Source: an uncultured Oscillospiraceae bacterium
GTDB lineage: Bacteria > Bacillota > Clostridia > Oscillospirales > Acutalibacteraceae
Direction: 5' to 3'
Assembly (NCBI GenBank): GCA_900554525.1
Contig: USHL01000064.1
Coordinates: 1-7,447 of the forward strand
Length of the DNA stretch: 7,447 nucleotides
The position numbers and the translations under genes were made by a program. Below, piece by piece: positions 1 through 5,514 of the stretch (position 1 is its first letter; the number at the start of each line of letters is the position of its first letter). Under the pieces are notes generated by a model. It did not search any database, had not been told where the DNA came from, and saw only the letters and a program-made list of their open reading frames with translations.

Positions 1-10
1 CTGATTTCAT
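1..10 (-). CDS. Probable 5' end of the next minus-strand gene (partial, runs off the left edge)
   Basis: An ATG at 10-8 on the minus strand opens a frame reading Met-Lys-Ser before the window ends. A GGAG sits 8 bases upstream (22-19), inside the last codons of the glycosylase gene, which is good ribosome binding site spacing. The gap to the glycosylase stop is only 2 bases, so the two would be translated from one transcript. Nothing can be said about the product. The call rests only on start codon, spacing and strand. Confidence 0.45.
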
Positions 11-12
11 AA

Positions 13-852
13 TTATTTCTCCATAAGCAGCTTGGTATCGCGCGCGTAAAAGAATATGTACTGCTGGGCTATGCCGGCATACGGCTTCGCGATTTCGGGC
101 AGCTCGCCGCCGAAGAGGGTTTCCATCGCGCGCTTTATCCATACATCTTTCGGAAAGGCGTCAATATGGCCGAGAGAAAAAAGCAGGACGCAGTCGGCAA
201 CCTTCGGGCCTACGCCGGTTATCTTCATGAGCTCCGCGCGGGCATCGTCGGTCGGCATATTTCTGAGAGCATCAAGCTTGACCTCGCCTGACGAAACCTT
301 GCGCGCCGCGTCGAGTATATACTTTGCGCGGAAGCCGCTGCGGAGAGGCGCTAAATCCTCGACGGTGAGTGCGGCTATCTTTTCGGCGGAGGGAAAGGCG
401 TAAAAACCGCCTTTGTCTTCGCCGAAATTTTCGCACAGACGGGATATAATTCCTTTGATTCGTTTTATATTATTGTTCTGAGAGATTATAAATGAGCAGA
501 GGGTTTCCCATGGCTCCTGATTCAGTATGCGTATGCCGTAGGAATATTCCGCCGCGTTTTTGAGTGTTTCGTTTTCACTGATTATTTTAATGATTTTTTC
601 ATAGTCGCGGTCGAGATCAAAATATCCGCGCCAGATATTGCTGAAATCATCTTGCGTAACATTGTAAAGCACCACCGTGCCGTCGCCGAGCTTTTCAAGC
701 TCTAAATATCTGCCGTATGCCGTGCCCTTCCAGCGCCCGTCTTCCTTTTCCTCCCAGCGGAAAGCCTGCCCGCAGTCGAGCGTATGCGGCAGGTCGAAGC
801 TTTCGGCGCCGTATATGTAAGTATTTCCTTTGTCGAATTTTGCAGAAATCAT
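13..852 (-). CDS. ogg: 8-oxoguanine DNA glycosylase/AP lyase, OGG1 type
   Basis: This is a bifunctional base-excision repair enzyme of the HhH-GPD superfamily. It should remove 8-oxoguanine opposite cytosine and nick the abasic site. The 279-residue product has an OGG N-terminal domain (about 1-115, with QAFRW at 29-33) and an HhH-GPD domain. Visible key residues are the SQNNN segment (about 124-128), matching the asparagines of human OGG1 that contact the estranged cytosine; the hairpin GVGPK (213-217), whose Lys217 matches catalytic Lys249 of OGG1; and FPKDV, whose Asp236 matches catalytic Asp268. GTG 861, ATG 858 and ATG 852 are all possible starts. I chose 852 because GGGGTG (864-859) lies 6 bases before it, and because the predicted transcription start (about 866) leaves almost no leader for the earlier codons. 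It is divergent from the DUF6062 gene. Length is normal for clostridial Ogg. Confidence 0.93.
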   Translation of the reverse strand: MISAKFDKGNTYIYGAESFDLPHTLDCGQAFRWEEKEDGRWKGTAYGRYLELEKLGDGTVVLYNVTQDDFSNIWRGYFDLDRDYEKIIKIISENETLKNAAEYSYGIRILNQEPWETLCSFIISQNNNIKRIKGIISRLCENFGEDKGGFYAFPSAEKIAALTVEDLAPLRSGFRAKYILDAARKVSSGEVKLDALRNMPTDDARAELMKITGVGPKVADCVLLFSLGHIDAFPKDVWIKRAMETLFGGELPEIAKPYAGIAQQYIFFYARDTKLLMEK

Positions 853-868
853 GTTCATCACCCCGTAT

Positions 869-896
869 TTGCATTATAGCGGGTTTGTGATATAAT
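869..896 (+). promoter_or_regulatory. Predicted sigma-A promoter of the DUF6062 gene
   Basis: TTGCAT (869-874) is followed after 16 bases by a perfect TATAAT (891-896). Transcription should start near 903, giving a leader of about 25 bases that contains the GGGAG ribosome binding site (916-920), 7 bases before the ATG at 928. The same TTGCAT -35 recurs at 2097. The -10 shares base 896 with the -35 of the opposing ogg promoter, and the -35 overlaps the opposing -10. Confidence 0.65.
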
Positions 897-901
897 ATCA
901 A
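873..901 (-). promoter_or_regulatory. Predicted sigma-A promoter of the ogg gene
   Basis: Read on the minus strand, TTGATA (901-896) and TATAAT (878-873) are separated by exactly 17 bases. The -35 has one mismatch to TTGACA and the -10 is perfect. Transcription should begin near 866, giving a leader of about 14 bases to the ATG at 852. The site overlaps the oppositely directed promoter at 869-896. No experimental evidence is available. Confidence 0.7.
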
Positions 902-927
902 TAGAATTTTTATCAGGGAGTAAAGCT

Positions 928-1620
928 ATGAGAGACGATATATGTACGATACCGGTCAGTGAGGTATTTGAAAAGAATGACGGCTGCCCTATATGCAGGA
1001 TGCGCGACACTATCGAGGAGCGTATGACCGATTATATTTTAGGGGACGCTATGATGGAGCCCGACGTGCGCATCGAGACCAACAGGGTTGGCTTTTGCGA
1101 GTATCATTACGGCCGTATGATGGGCCGCCGCGGGCGATTGCAGCTGGCTCTAATGCTTCAGACGCACATTGATGAAATCAATAAGGGGATATTCGGCAAA
1201 AAGCTGTTTTCCTCCGACGCGAAAAAGGGGAGCGAGGCCAAGAAAATTTCCGAGACCTGCTTTATATGCTCGAAAATTGAGTGGGGGCTTTCGAGAATGA
1301 TTGAGACGGTTTTCCGCTGCTACGAAAACGAACGCGATTTCCGTGAAATGTTCAATTCACAGAGCATGTTTTGCCTACCGCATTATGAACGGCTTATAAA
1401 CGGAGCCTCAAAAAAGAATATGCGTCATTACGGTTCGGAATTTGCCGACAATCTCAACCGTATCACCGGCGGATACGTCAAGTCTCTTTACGAGGATATT
1501 TCGCATTATTGCTCTATGTATGATTACCGCGCCAAGGAAGAGGGCGACTGGGGCAACAGCCGGGATTCGGTCGAGAGGGCTGTCGCTTTTTTAAACGGAA
1601 GGATATATAACGGCGACTGA
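928..1620 (+). CDS. DUF6062 family protein with two CxxC...CxxH half motifs, function unknown
   Basis: The 230-residue product resembles the DUF6062 family, which is found in Clostridia and has no established role. It has no signal peptide or membrane segment, so it should be cytoplasmic. The clearest feature is a duplicated metal-ligand pattern: Cys20-x2-Cys23 with Cys57-x2-His60, and Cys111-x2-Cys114 with Cys149-x2-His152. The first set reads CPIC and FCEYH, the second CFIC and FCLPH. The pair spacing is almost equal (33 and 34 residues between), suggesting two structural zinc sites in tandem helical repeats. The start is secure: GGGAG lies 7 bases upstream of the ATG and an in-frame promoter region precedes it. 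It is transcribed divergently from ogg and is followed by a 164-base gap, so it is probably monocistronic. The family assignment is by remembered sequence pattern. The zinc binding is inference. Confidence 0.8.
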   Translation: MRDDICTIPVSEVFEKNDGCPICRMRDTIEERMTDYILGDAMMEPDVRIETNRVGFCEYHYGRMMGRRGRLQLALMLQTHIDEINKGIFGKKLFSSDAKKGSEAKKISETCFICSKIEWGLSRMIETVFRCYENERDFREMFNSQSMFCLPHYERLINGASKKNMRHYGSEFADNLNRITGGYVKSLYEDISHYCSMYDYRAKEEGDWGNSRDSVERAVAFLNGRIYNGD

Positions 1621-1664
1621 AATTTACATAATCTTCTTATTTTGGGCAGCGGTTAATAAAATTT

Positions 1665-1679
1665 CGGCTTAAAAAGCCG
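1665..1679 (+). terminator. Weak hairpin after the DUF6062 gene
   Basis: A 6-base stem (CGGCTT with AAGCCG) around a three-base AAA loop lies 45 bases past the stop codon. No clear T run follows on the plus strand, so termination by it would be inefficient. It directly abuts the DnaA-box-like cluster. Confidence 0.3.
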
Positions 1680-1681
1680 GG

Positions 1682-1711
1682 TTATTCACGTTTTCCACCG
1701 AGTTATCCACT
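1682..1711 (+). promoter_or_regulatory. Cluster of three DnaA-box-like 9-mers
   Basis: Three 9-mers lie in the same direction: TTATTCACG (1682-1690), TTTTCCACC (1691-1699) and TTATCCACT (1703-1711). Compared with the DnaA box TTATCCACA they carry 2, 2 and 1 mismatches. All three keep the CAC core and all three differ at the last base. The first two touch directly and the third follows after 3 bases. The intergenic position, between the DUF6062 gene and the 90-residue gene, leaves them free of coding constraint. This could be a DnaA-responsive control site or a DnaA-titrating cluster. It is not accompanied by dnaA, dnaN or an obvious unwinding element, so I do not call it an origin. Confidence 0.45.
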
Positions 1712-1784
1712 TTTTTATGTCAACTGAATAAGATTACCTTAATCTGCCAACAATAGAATCAGTAAAACAAAAAGGGGCGGAATT

Positions 1785-2057
1785 ATGGTAAAAGGTGTTA
1801 GCAAAACCGTTATAGTTGTAAATAATACAGGAAGCCGGCTGTTTGAAAAAATTGTTTTTTACGTTACTCCGGAATACGGAAATTTAAGCGCAAAGCAGCT
1901 GAAAAAAGCGGCGGGAAATTTTTCCTTCAATTATGACGACACGCCTCCCCGCGGGAGAATGCGCACTCTTATGAAAAGACGCCGCATTATAAAAATCGCA
2001 GCGATAGCCGCGGCGGCTTTGGCTGCGATCGGCTCGGCCGTTATTTTAATATTGTAA
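1785..2057 (+). CDS. Small tail-anchored membrane protein, function unknown
   Basis: The product is 90 residues long. The N-terminal half (MVKGVSKTVIVVNN...) is a short soluble segment with beta-strand-like hydrophobic patterns. A basic stretch (about 56-70, including MKRRR) is followed by one hydrophobic alanine- and isoleucine-rich helix (about 69-90) that ends at the C-terminus. That is the layout of a tail-anchored protein with its N-terminus in the cytoplasm. Similar short proteins beginning MVKGVS seem to recur in clostridial genomes, but I know no function for them. The ribosome binding site AGGGG (1773-1777) is 7 bases before the ATG. No strong promoter is evident: TAGAAT at 1754-1759 could be a -10 but has no good -35. 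A strong terminator follows the gene, so it is probably its own transcript. Confidence 0.75.
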   Translation: MVKGVSKTVIVVNNTGSRLFEKIVFYVTPEYGNLSAKQLKKAAGNFSFNYDDTPPRGRMRTLMKRRRIIKIAAIAAAALAAIGSAVILIL

Positions 2058-2069
2058 ATAAATTATTAA

Positions 2070-2115
2070 AAATGCAGGAAAGATGATTTGTCGTTCTTGC
2101 ATTTATTTATTTTTT
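2070..2115 (+). terminator. Intrinsic terminator of the 90-residue protein gene
   Basis: AATGCAGGAA (2071-2080) pairs with TTCTTGCATT (2094-2103) in a 10-pair stem with one G-T pair. It is extended by A2070-T2104 and followed by a T-rich tract through 2115. The loop is 13 bases and could fold further. It begins 13 bases after the stop codon. The descending arm contains the -35 of the next gene's predicted promoter. Confidence 0.7.
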
Positions 2116-2125
2116 GGCGTATAAT
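2097..2125 (+). promoter_or_regulatory. Predicted sigma-A promoter for the 2158-3750 membrane gene pair
   Basis: TTGCAT (2097-2102) and a perfect TATAAT (2120-2125) are separated by 17 bases. Transcription should start near 2132, about 26 bases before the ATG at 2158. The -35 hexamer is identical to that of the DUF6062 promoter. It lies within the descending arm of the upstream terminator, so one short sequence serves both purposes. Confidence 0.6.
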
Positions 2126-2157
2126 AAAATTCGTATTATATTGAAAAAGGTGTGCAT

Positions 2158-2874
2158 ATGAAAGAGAATATTATAAACGGCCTAAAGCTGTTTTTGAAAA
2201 TTATTGTTGTCAATATTATGTGCTTTTTCGTAGTTATGTCCTTCAGTGTGCTTATCACGGCTGTTTCGACCAAGAATATAGGCTATACGGCATTCGGGAC
2301 GACAAGCGACAGCAGTGAAGTCACAGAGCTTTATACATACTATTATGAGGACGGCGAGGACACCAAAAAGGCCGAATATACCGAACAGGGCTATACGGTA
2401 ACAGAGCGCTCCTTACGTTCTCAGATGTCTTCGGGAGGTACAGCGGCTTTCCTTATAATTTCACAGATATTCTGCCTATTGATACTATTCTCGTTTATTT
2501 ATCCTAATATTTGGCATATAGGGACAAAAGACAGTAATCTCGTCAGGTTCAAGCACAAAAAAGAGGACAAGCTTAAAGGTCTGAAAATCGGTCTGGTCGC
2601 CGCTGCGCCGTTTTATCTTTTCCTTATATTAATTGCTGCGGCAAAATTCCTGATGCCGTCATTTCCGATGGTGCTTTATAAGTTTTTAAATTCCGCATTT
2701 TATTCTTTTATTGATATTATCTGCGGTACGGCTACGGCGGGAAGTCTCGCGCCCTGGCGGTTGGCGCTTTTATTCGTGCTGCCGCTTATAATACCGCTTA
2801 TCAGCGGCGTTGCATATCTGCTCGGTTATAAGAATATCTCGGTTGGCGAGAAATTTGTATACAAGAAAAAATAA
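2158..2874 (+). CDS. Four-helix integral membrane protein, family not recognised
   Basis: The 238-residue product has four likely transmembrane helices at about 12-35, 96-117, 143-165 and 200-222. Between helices 1 and 2 is a polar loop of about 60 residues rich in Tyr, Asp and Glu. Between helices 2 and 3 is a basic loop (RFKHKKEDKLKGLK). The tail ends VYKKK. By the positive-inside rule both termini and the basic loop are cytoplasmic and the acidic loop is extracellular. I recognise no catalytic or transporter motif. A GTG at 2152 could also open the frame, but AAGG (2147-2150) is spaced 7 bases from the ATG at 2158 and far too close to the GTG. Its stop is 15 bases before the next gene, a DUF624 protein with its own AAGGGG site, so the two are very likely co-transcribed and may act together in the membrane. 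Confidence 0.75.
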   Translation: MKENIINGLKLFLKIIVVNIMCFFVVMSFSVLITAVSTKNIGYTAFGTTSDSSEVTELYTYYYEDGEDTKKAEYTEQGYTVTERSLRSQMSSGGTAAFLIISQIFCLLILFSFIYPNIWHIGTKDSNLVRFKHKKEDKLKGLKIGLVAAAPFYLFLILIAAAKFLMPSFPMVLYKFLNSAFYSFIDIICGTATAGSLAPWRLALLFVLPLIIPLISGVAYLLGYKNISVGEKFVYKKK

Positions 2875-2889
2875 GATAAGGGGTATAAA

Positions 2890-3750
2890 ATGGCTGGCTT
2901 TTTTGGTTTGTTCAATTATGAAAAGGAAGGACCGGGAATTTCGAAGAATGCTCCTAAAAAGAAGACCTTTATTGTGTTCTTCGAAACCTTTTTCCGTAAT
3001 TTCTGGAAATTTATCACGATAAATCTTTTTTACTGTCTTATATCGCTTCCGGTGCTGACTAACGGACTTTCCTGCGCGGGGCTGACCAATGTTACACGCA
3101 ATATCGCGCGGGACAAGCACTCCTTTGGTATCAGCGATTTTATCGATACTATAAAAAAGAACTGGAAGCAGGCGCTGCCGGCGGGTATAATCAACACGCT
3201 TGTATATATTGTTCTTTTCTTTGACCTATACTTTTTCTTCTTTTCATCCGACGAAAAGACCGGCGGAATTATGTCGGCGGTAGGACTGGGAATATGCCTG
3301 TGTATGCTCTTTATTTTTACCGTTATGAATTACTATATCTGGACTCTGCTTATCACCTTTAAGTTTACGTTAAAGCAGATTTATAAAAACAGCTTTAAAT
3401 TTGTTTTCATAAATATGAAAATGAATCTGCTCTGTTTTTTTGTCATAACGCTTATTTATGCCGCGAACATTGCGGTTATGTATTTCCTGCTGCCGTATTT
3501 TTTTGTAGTGCTGACCATCGAGCTGATGCTTTACGCTCTTATTTTTCCGTCCTTCAGGTTTCTGCTGGTGCAGTACTGCACATTCCCGGCAATAAAGAAA
3601 TATATAATCGACCCGTACTATCTTGAGCATCCGGACGAGGATATAGACAAGCGTCATGATTTGGGAATTGAGGTCGAAAAGAAACCGGCGCCCAAAAAAG
3701 AGGGCGAAGAGGACGTTGAAGAAGAACCTGAAAATGTTTTCGAGGATTAA
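2890..3750 (+). CDS. DUF624 (YesL-like) membrane protein
   Basis: The 286-residue product starts with the pattern common in clostridial DUF624 proteins: GLFNYEKEGPGISKNAPKKK, then an aromatic amphipathic stretch (FFETFFRNFWKF). Five or so hydrophobic segments follow, at about 40-62, 97-119, 128-152, 180-203 and 203-226. The C-terminal tail (about 240-286) is cytoplasmic and very acidic, with runs of Glu and Asp after a Lys/Pro patch. B. subtilis YesL, in the same family, lies in a rhamnogalacturonan utilisation locus, but no sugar genes are present here and I would not transfer that role. AAGGGG (2878-2883) lies 6 bases before the ATG. The gene is 15 bases behind the four-helix protein and 54 bases ahead of ylmC. 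No terminator is obvious in that 54-base gap, so read-through into ylmC is plausible. Confidence 0.82.
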   Translation: MAGFFGLFNYEKEGPGISKNAPKKKTFIVFFETFFRNFWKFITINLFYCLISLPVLTNGLSCAGLTNVTRNIARDKHSFGISDFIDTIKKNWKQALPAGIINTLVYIVLFFDLYFFFFSSDEKTGGIMSAVGLGICLCMLFIFTVMNYYIWTLLITFKFTLKQIYKNSFKFVFINMKMNLLCFFVITLIYAANIAVMYFLLPYFFVVLTIELMLYALIFPSFRFLLVQYCTFPAIKKYIIDPYYLEHPDEDIDKRHDLGIEVEKKPAPKKEGEEDVEEEPENVFED

Positions 3751-3804
3751 TATTTTTTATTCTGCAGCATATATTTTCATATAGATAAAAAAGGGTGTGA
3801 AAAT

Positions 3805-4089
3805 ATGAAATGCAGAATAGTCGATCTTCGCAACAAGCAGGTCGTCTGTATTAAAAACGGCTGCGTTCTGGGCTATGTCTATGATGTAGAGTTCGATACG
3901 TCGGACGGGACGCTTACCTCGGTTATAATTCCCGGCAGACCGAAATTTTTCGGGTTCTTCGGTCATGAGGCGGATATTGTTATACCCTGGAGTGAGATTG
4001 AGGTTTTCGGTCAGGAGACGATACTTGTCAATACCGAGCCGGAGCCGTATACGCCCAAGCCAAAGCGCGGATTTTTTTCATCAAATTAA
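3805..4089 (+). CDS. YlmC/YmxH family PRC-barrel protein
   Basis: The 94-residue protein is almost entirely a PRC-barrel domain, a small beta barrel that usually mediates protein or RNA contacts. The diagnostic stretch is MKCRIVDLRNKQVVCIKNG, GYVYDVEFD, IIPG, FFGFFGHEADIVIPW and ILVN, typical of the YlmC/YmxH family annotated as sporulation-related in Firmicutes. The biochemical role of the family is not established. The last 16 residues are a short Pro/Lys/Phe tail outside the barrel. The ribosome binding site AAGGGTG (3791-3797) is 7 bases before the ATG. It lies between the DUF624 gene and spoIVB, and a strong terminator follows 16 bases after its stop, separating it from spoIVB. The neighbouring spoIVB fits the sporulation link, but this is context only. 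Confidence 0.88.
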   Translation: MKCRIVDLRNKQVVCIKNGCVLGYVYDVEFDTSDGTLTSVIIPGRPKFFGFFGHEADIVIPWSEIEVFGQETILVNTEPEPYTPKPKRGFFSSN

Positions 4090-4105
4090 AAAATTTTCAA
4101 ATTTT

Positions 4106-4134
4106 AACCGCTGGTTTTCTCAGCGGTTATTTTT
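4106..4134 (+). terminator. Intrinsic terminator after ylmC/ymxH-like gene
   Basis: AACCGCTG (4106-4113) pairs perfectly with CAGCGGTT (4121-4128) around a 7-base loop, followed by ATTTTT. An 8-pair GC-containing stem with a T run is a typical intrinsic terminator. It ends about 52 bases before the spoIVB start, so spoIVB needs its own promoter or read-through. Confidence 0.82.
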
Positions 4135-4185
4135 GTATCTGTTAATCCGCGATAAAATGCGCAGAATAGAAAGGGAAGTGATTTT

Positions 4186-5427
4186 GTGAAGTTTATGCGT
4201 GTTTTATCCAAAACTCTTTTTTTTGCGTTTCTGGCGCTGGATACCGCGGTTTTCGGAATTATCGGATATTTGGATTTTACCGTAAGCAAGGACTATAAGA
4301 TTAAAAAAGGCGACGCACTGAGCTTTAATACGATAGTGCCGATTACGGCGGAATATGAGGGGGCGCTGCTTTCTCAGACAGCCAAGACCGAAACGGTGGG
4401 CGAGGAATTTGATGTCGAGCTGAAGGCCTTCGGAGTTATACCGTTTTCCACCGCGAATGTCGAGGTCGTGGATGAGATGCAGGTCGCGGTGCTGGGTACT
4501 CCGTTCGGTATGAAGCTTTATACCGAGGGTGTGCTTGTCATTGAGCTTACAAGTGTGGATACGGCGGAAGGAAGCATCAATCCCGCAGAAAAAGCAGGCA
4601 TAAAAAAGGGAGATTATATAGTTTCGGTAGACGGCAGGAAGATATATTCCAACGAGGATCTGAGCGAAGCGGTTGAGAGATCCGAGGGCCGTGAAATGAA
4701 ATTCGAAATCAACCGTGACGGCAAAAAAATATTTATAAGCTTTTCCGCTGCGGTTTCAAAGGAAACCGGCGATTACAAAATAGGCCTTTGGATAAGGGAC
4801 AGCTCAGCCGGCATAGGCACGCTGACCTTTTACAGTCCTGCCACCGGAATGGTGTGCGGTCTCGGCCACGGGGTATGCGACGAGGATACCGGCACACTTT
4901 TGGAGCTTAATTCCGGCGAGCTTGTCGGAGCGGAAATAATATCCGTAAGCAAGGGCAGTGCGGGAAGTCCGGGGCAGCTTAAGGGTAAATTCACCTATGA
5001 TATCATCGGCAGCATAGATATGAACGACCAGAGCGGTGTATACAGTTTTTTAAAGGGGAAAATAAATCTATCAAATCTTACCGAAGTGGCGCTGAAGCAG
5101 GAAGTAAAGGACGGCGAGGCGCAGATTCTGTGCACGGTTGACGGTTCGGAGCCGGAGCTGTTTTCCTGCCGCGTGAAAAAGCGCAGCTCGGCTTATCTTT
5201 CGTCTACGCAGAATCTTGTGGTTACGGTGACAGATAAGCGCCTGTTAGAGCTTACGGGCGGAATAGTGCAGGGAATGTCGGGCAGCCCGATACTTCAGAA
5301 CGGCAAGCTTATAGGAGCTGTGACACATGTTCTTATTGACGACCCGACCAGCGGCTACGGCATATTCGTGGAAAATATGCTTAAAGAGGCCGAAACGGTA
5401 GCCGATCAGAAAAAAGAGGCGTCATAG
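4186..5427 (+). CDS. spoIVB: SpoIVB peptidase (family S55), sporulation signalling protease
   Basis: SpoIVB is a serine protease secreted from the forespore into the intermembrane space, where it cleaves SpoIVFA and so triggers SpoIVFB processing of pro-sigma-K. The 413-residue product has an N-terminal signal-anchor helix (about 8-28), a PDZ domain (about 110-190, with INPAEKAGIKKGDYIVSVDG), and a C-terminal S55 peptidase domain (about 195-405). The catalytic set is intact: His228 in GLGHGV, Asp350 in TVTDKRLL and Ser365 in GGIVQGMSGSP. They match His236, Asp363 and Ser378 of B. subtilis SpoIVB, with the same 15-residue Asp-Ser distance. I chose the GTG start because AAGGG (4171-4175) is spaced correctly for it and too far from the ATG at 4195. 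It is isolated between two terminators, so probably monocistronic. No recN or spo0A flanks it, unlike the usual arrangement. Forespore sigma-factor control is expected, but I could not see a convincing promoter. Confidence 0.96.
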   Translation: MKFMRVLSKTLFFAFLALDTAVFGIIGYLDFTVSKDYKIKKGDALSFNTIVPITAEYEGALLSQTAKTETVGEEFDVELKAFGVIPFSTANVEVVDEMQVAVLGTPFGMKLYTEGVLVIELTSVDTAEGSINPAEKAGIKKGDYIVSVDGRKIYSNEDLSEAVERSEGREMKFEINRDGKKIFISFSAAVSKETGDYKIGLWIRDSSAGIGTLTFYSPATGMVCGLGHGVCDEDTGTLLELNSGELVGAEIISVSKGSAGSPGQLKGKFTYDIIGSIDMNDQSGVYSFLKGKINLSNLTEVALKQEVKDGEAQILCTVDGSEPELFSCRVKKRSSAYLSSTQNLVVTVTDKRLLELTGGIVQGMSGSPILQNGKLIGAVTHVLIDDPTSGYGIFVENMLKEAETVADQKKEAS

Positions 5428-5483
5428 CTTAGCGTTCAGGATATTTAAGATTTTCGGGGAAAGCTATTTCGGTATATAAATAA

Positions 5484-5512
5484 AAATCCGCCGATAAAAT
5501 ATCGGCGGATTT
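5484..5512. terminator. Bidirectional terminator between spoIVB and dapB
   Basis: AAATCCGCCGATA (5484-5496) pairs perfectly with TATCGGCGGATTT (5500-5512) around a three-base loop, giving a 13-pair stem. On the minus strand it is followed by a T-rich tract (positions 5483 down to about 5474), so it is a strong terminator for the asd-dapA-dapB operon. Its stem begins 2 bases after the dapB stop codon. On the plus strand it is followed by TTGCTTATTC, a weaker T tract, and can also end spoIVB transcription. Confidence 0.88.
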
Positions 5513-5514
5513 GC

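Noticed and set aside
1665..1711. Full replication origin
   Set aside because: Only three imperfect DnaA boxes are present. There is no dnaA or dnaN gene, no clear DnaA-trio repeat and no strongly AT-rich unwinding element next to them.
2770..3120. A 116-codon open frame on the minus strand
   Set aside because: It spans the junction of two well-supported plus-strand membrane protein genes, including their 15-base gap with the AAGGGG site, and has no recognisable features.
3767..3790. Sigma-E/sigma-K-like promoter upstream of the ylmC/ymxH-like gene (GCATATA, CATATAGAT)
   Set aside because: The GCATA and CATA elements are too close to each other to act as a -35/-10 pair, and no partner at 14-16 bases was found. 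AT-rich sequence easily gives such matches.
4135..4170. Forespore sigma-F/sigma-G promoter for spoIVB (TGTAT at 4134, CAGAATA at 4162)
   Set aside because: The spacing between the two elements is about 23 bases, too long for these sigma factors, and alternative pairings match poorly. A forespore promoter is expected from biology but not demonstrated by the sequence.
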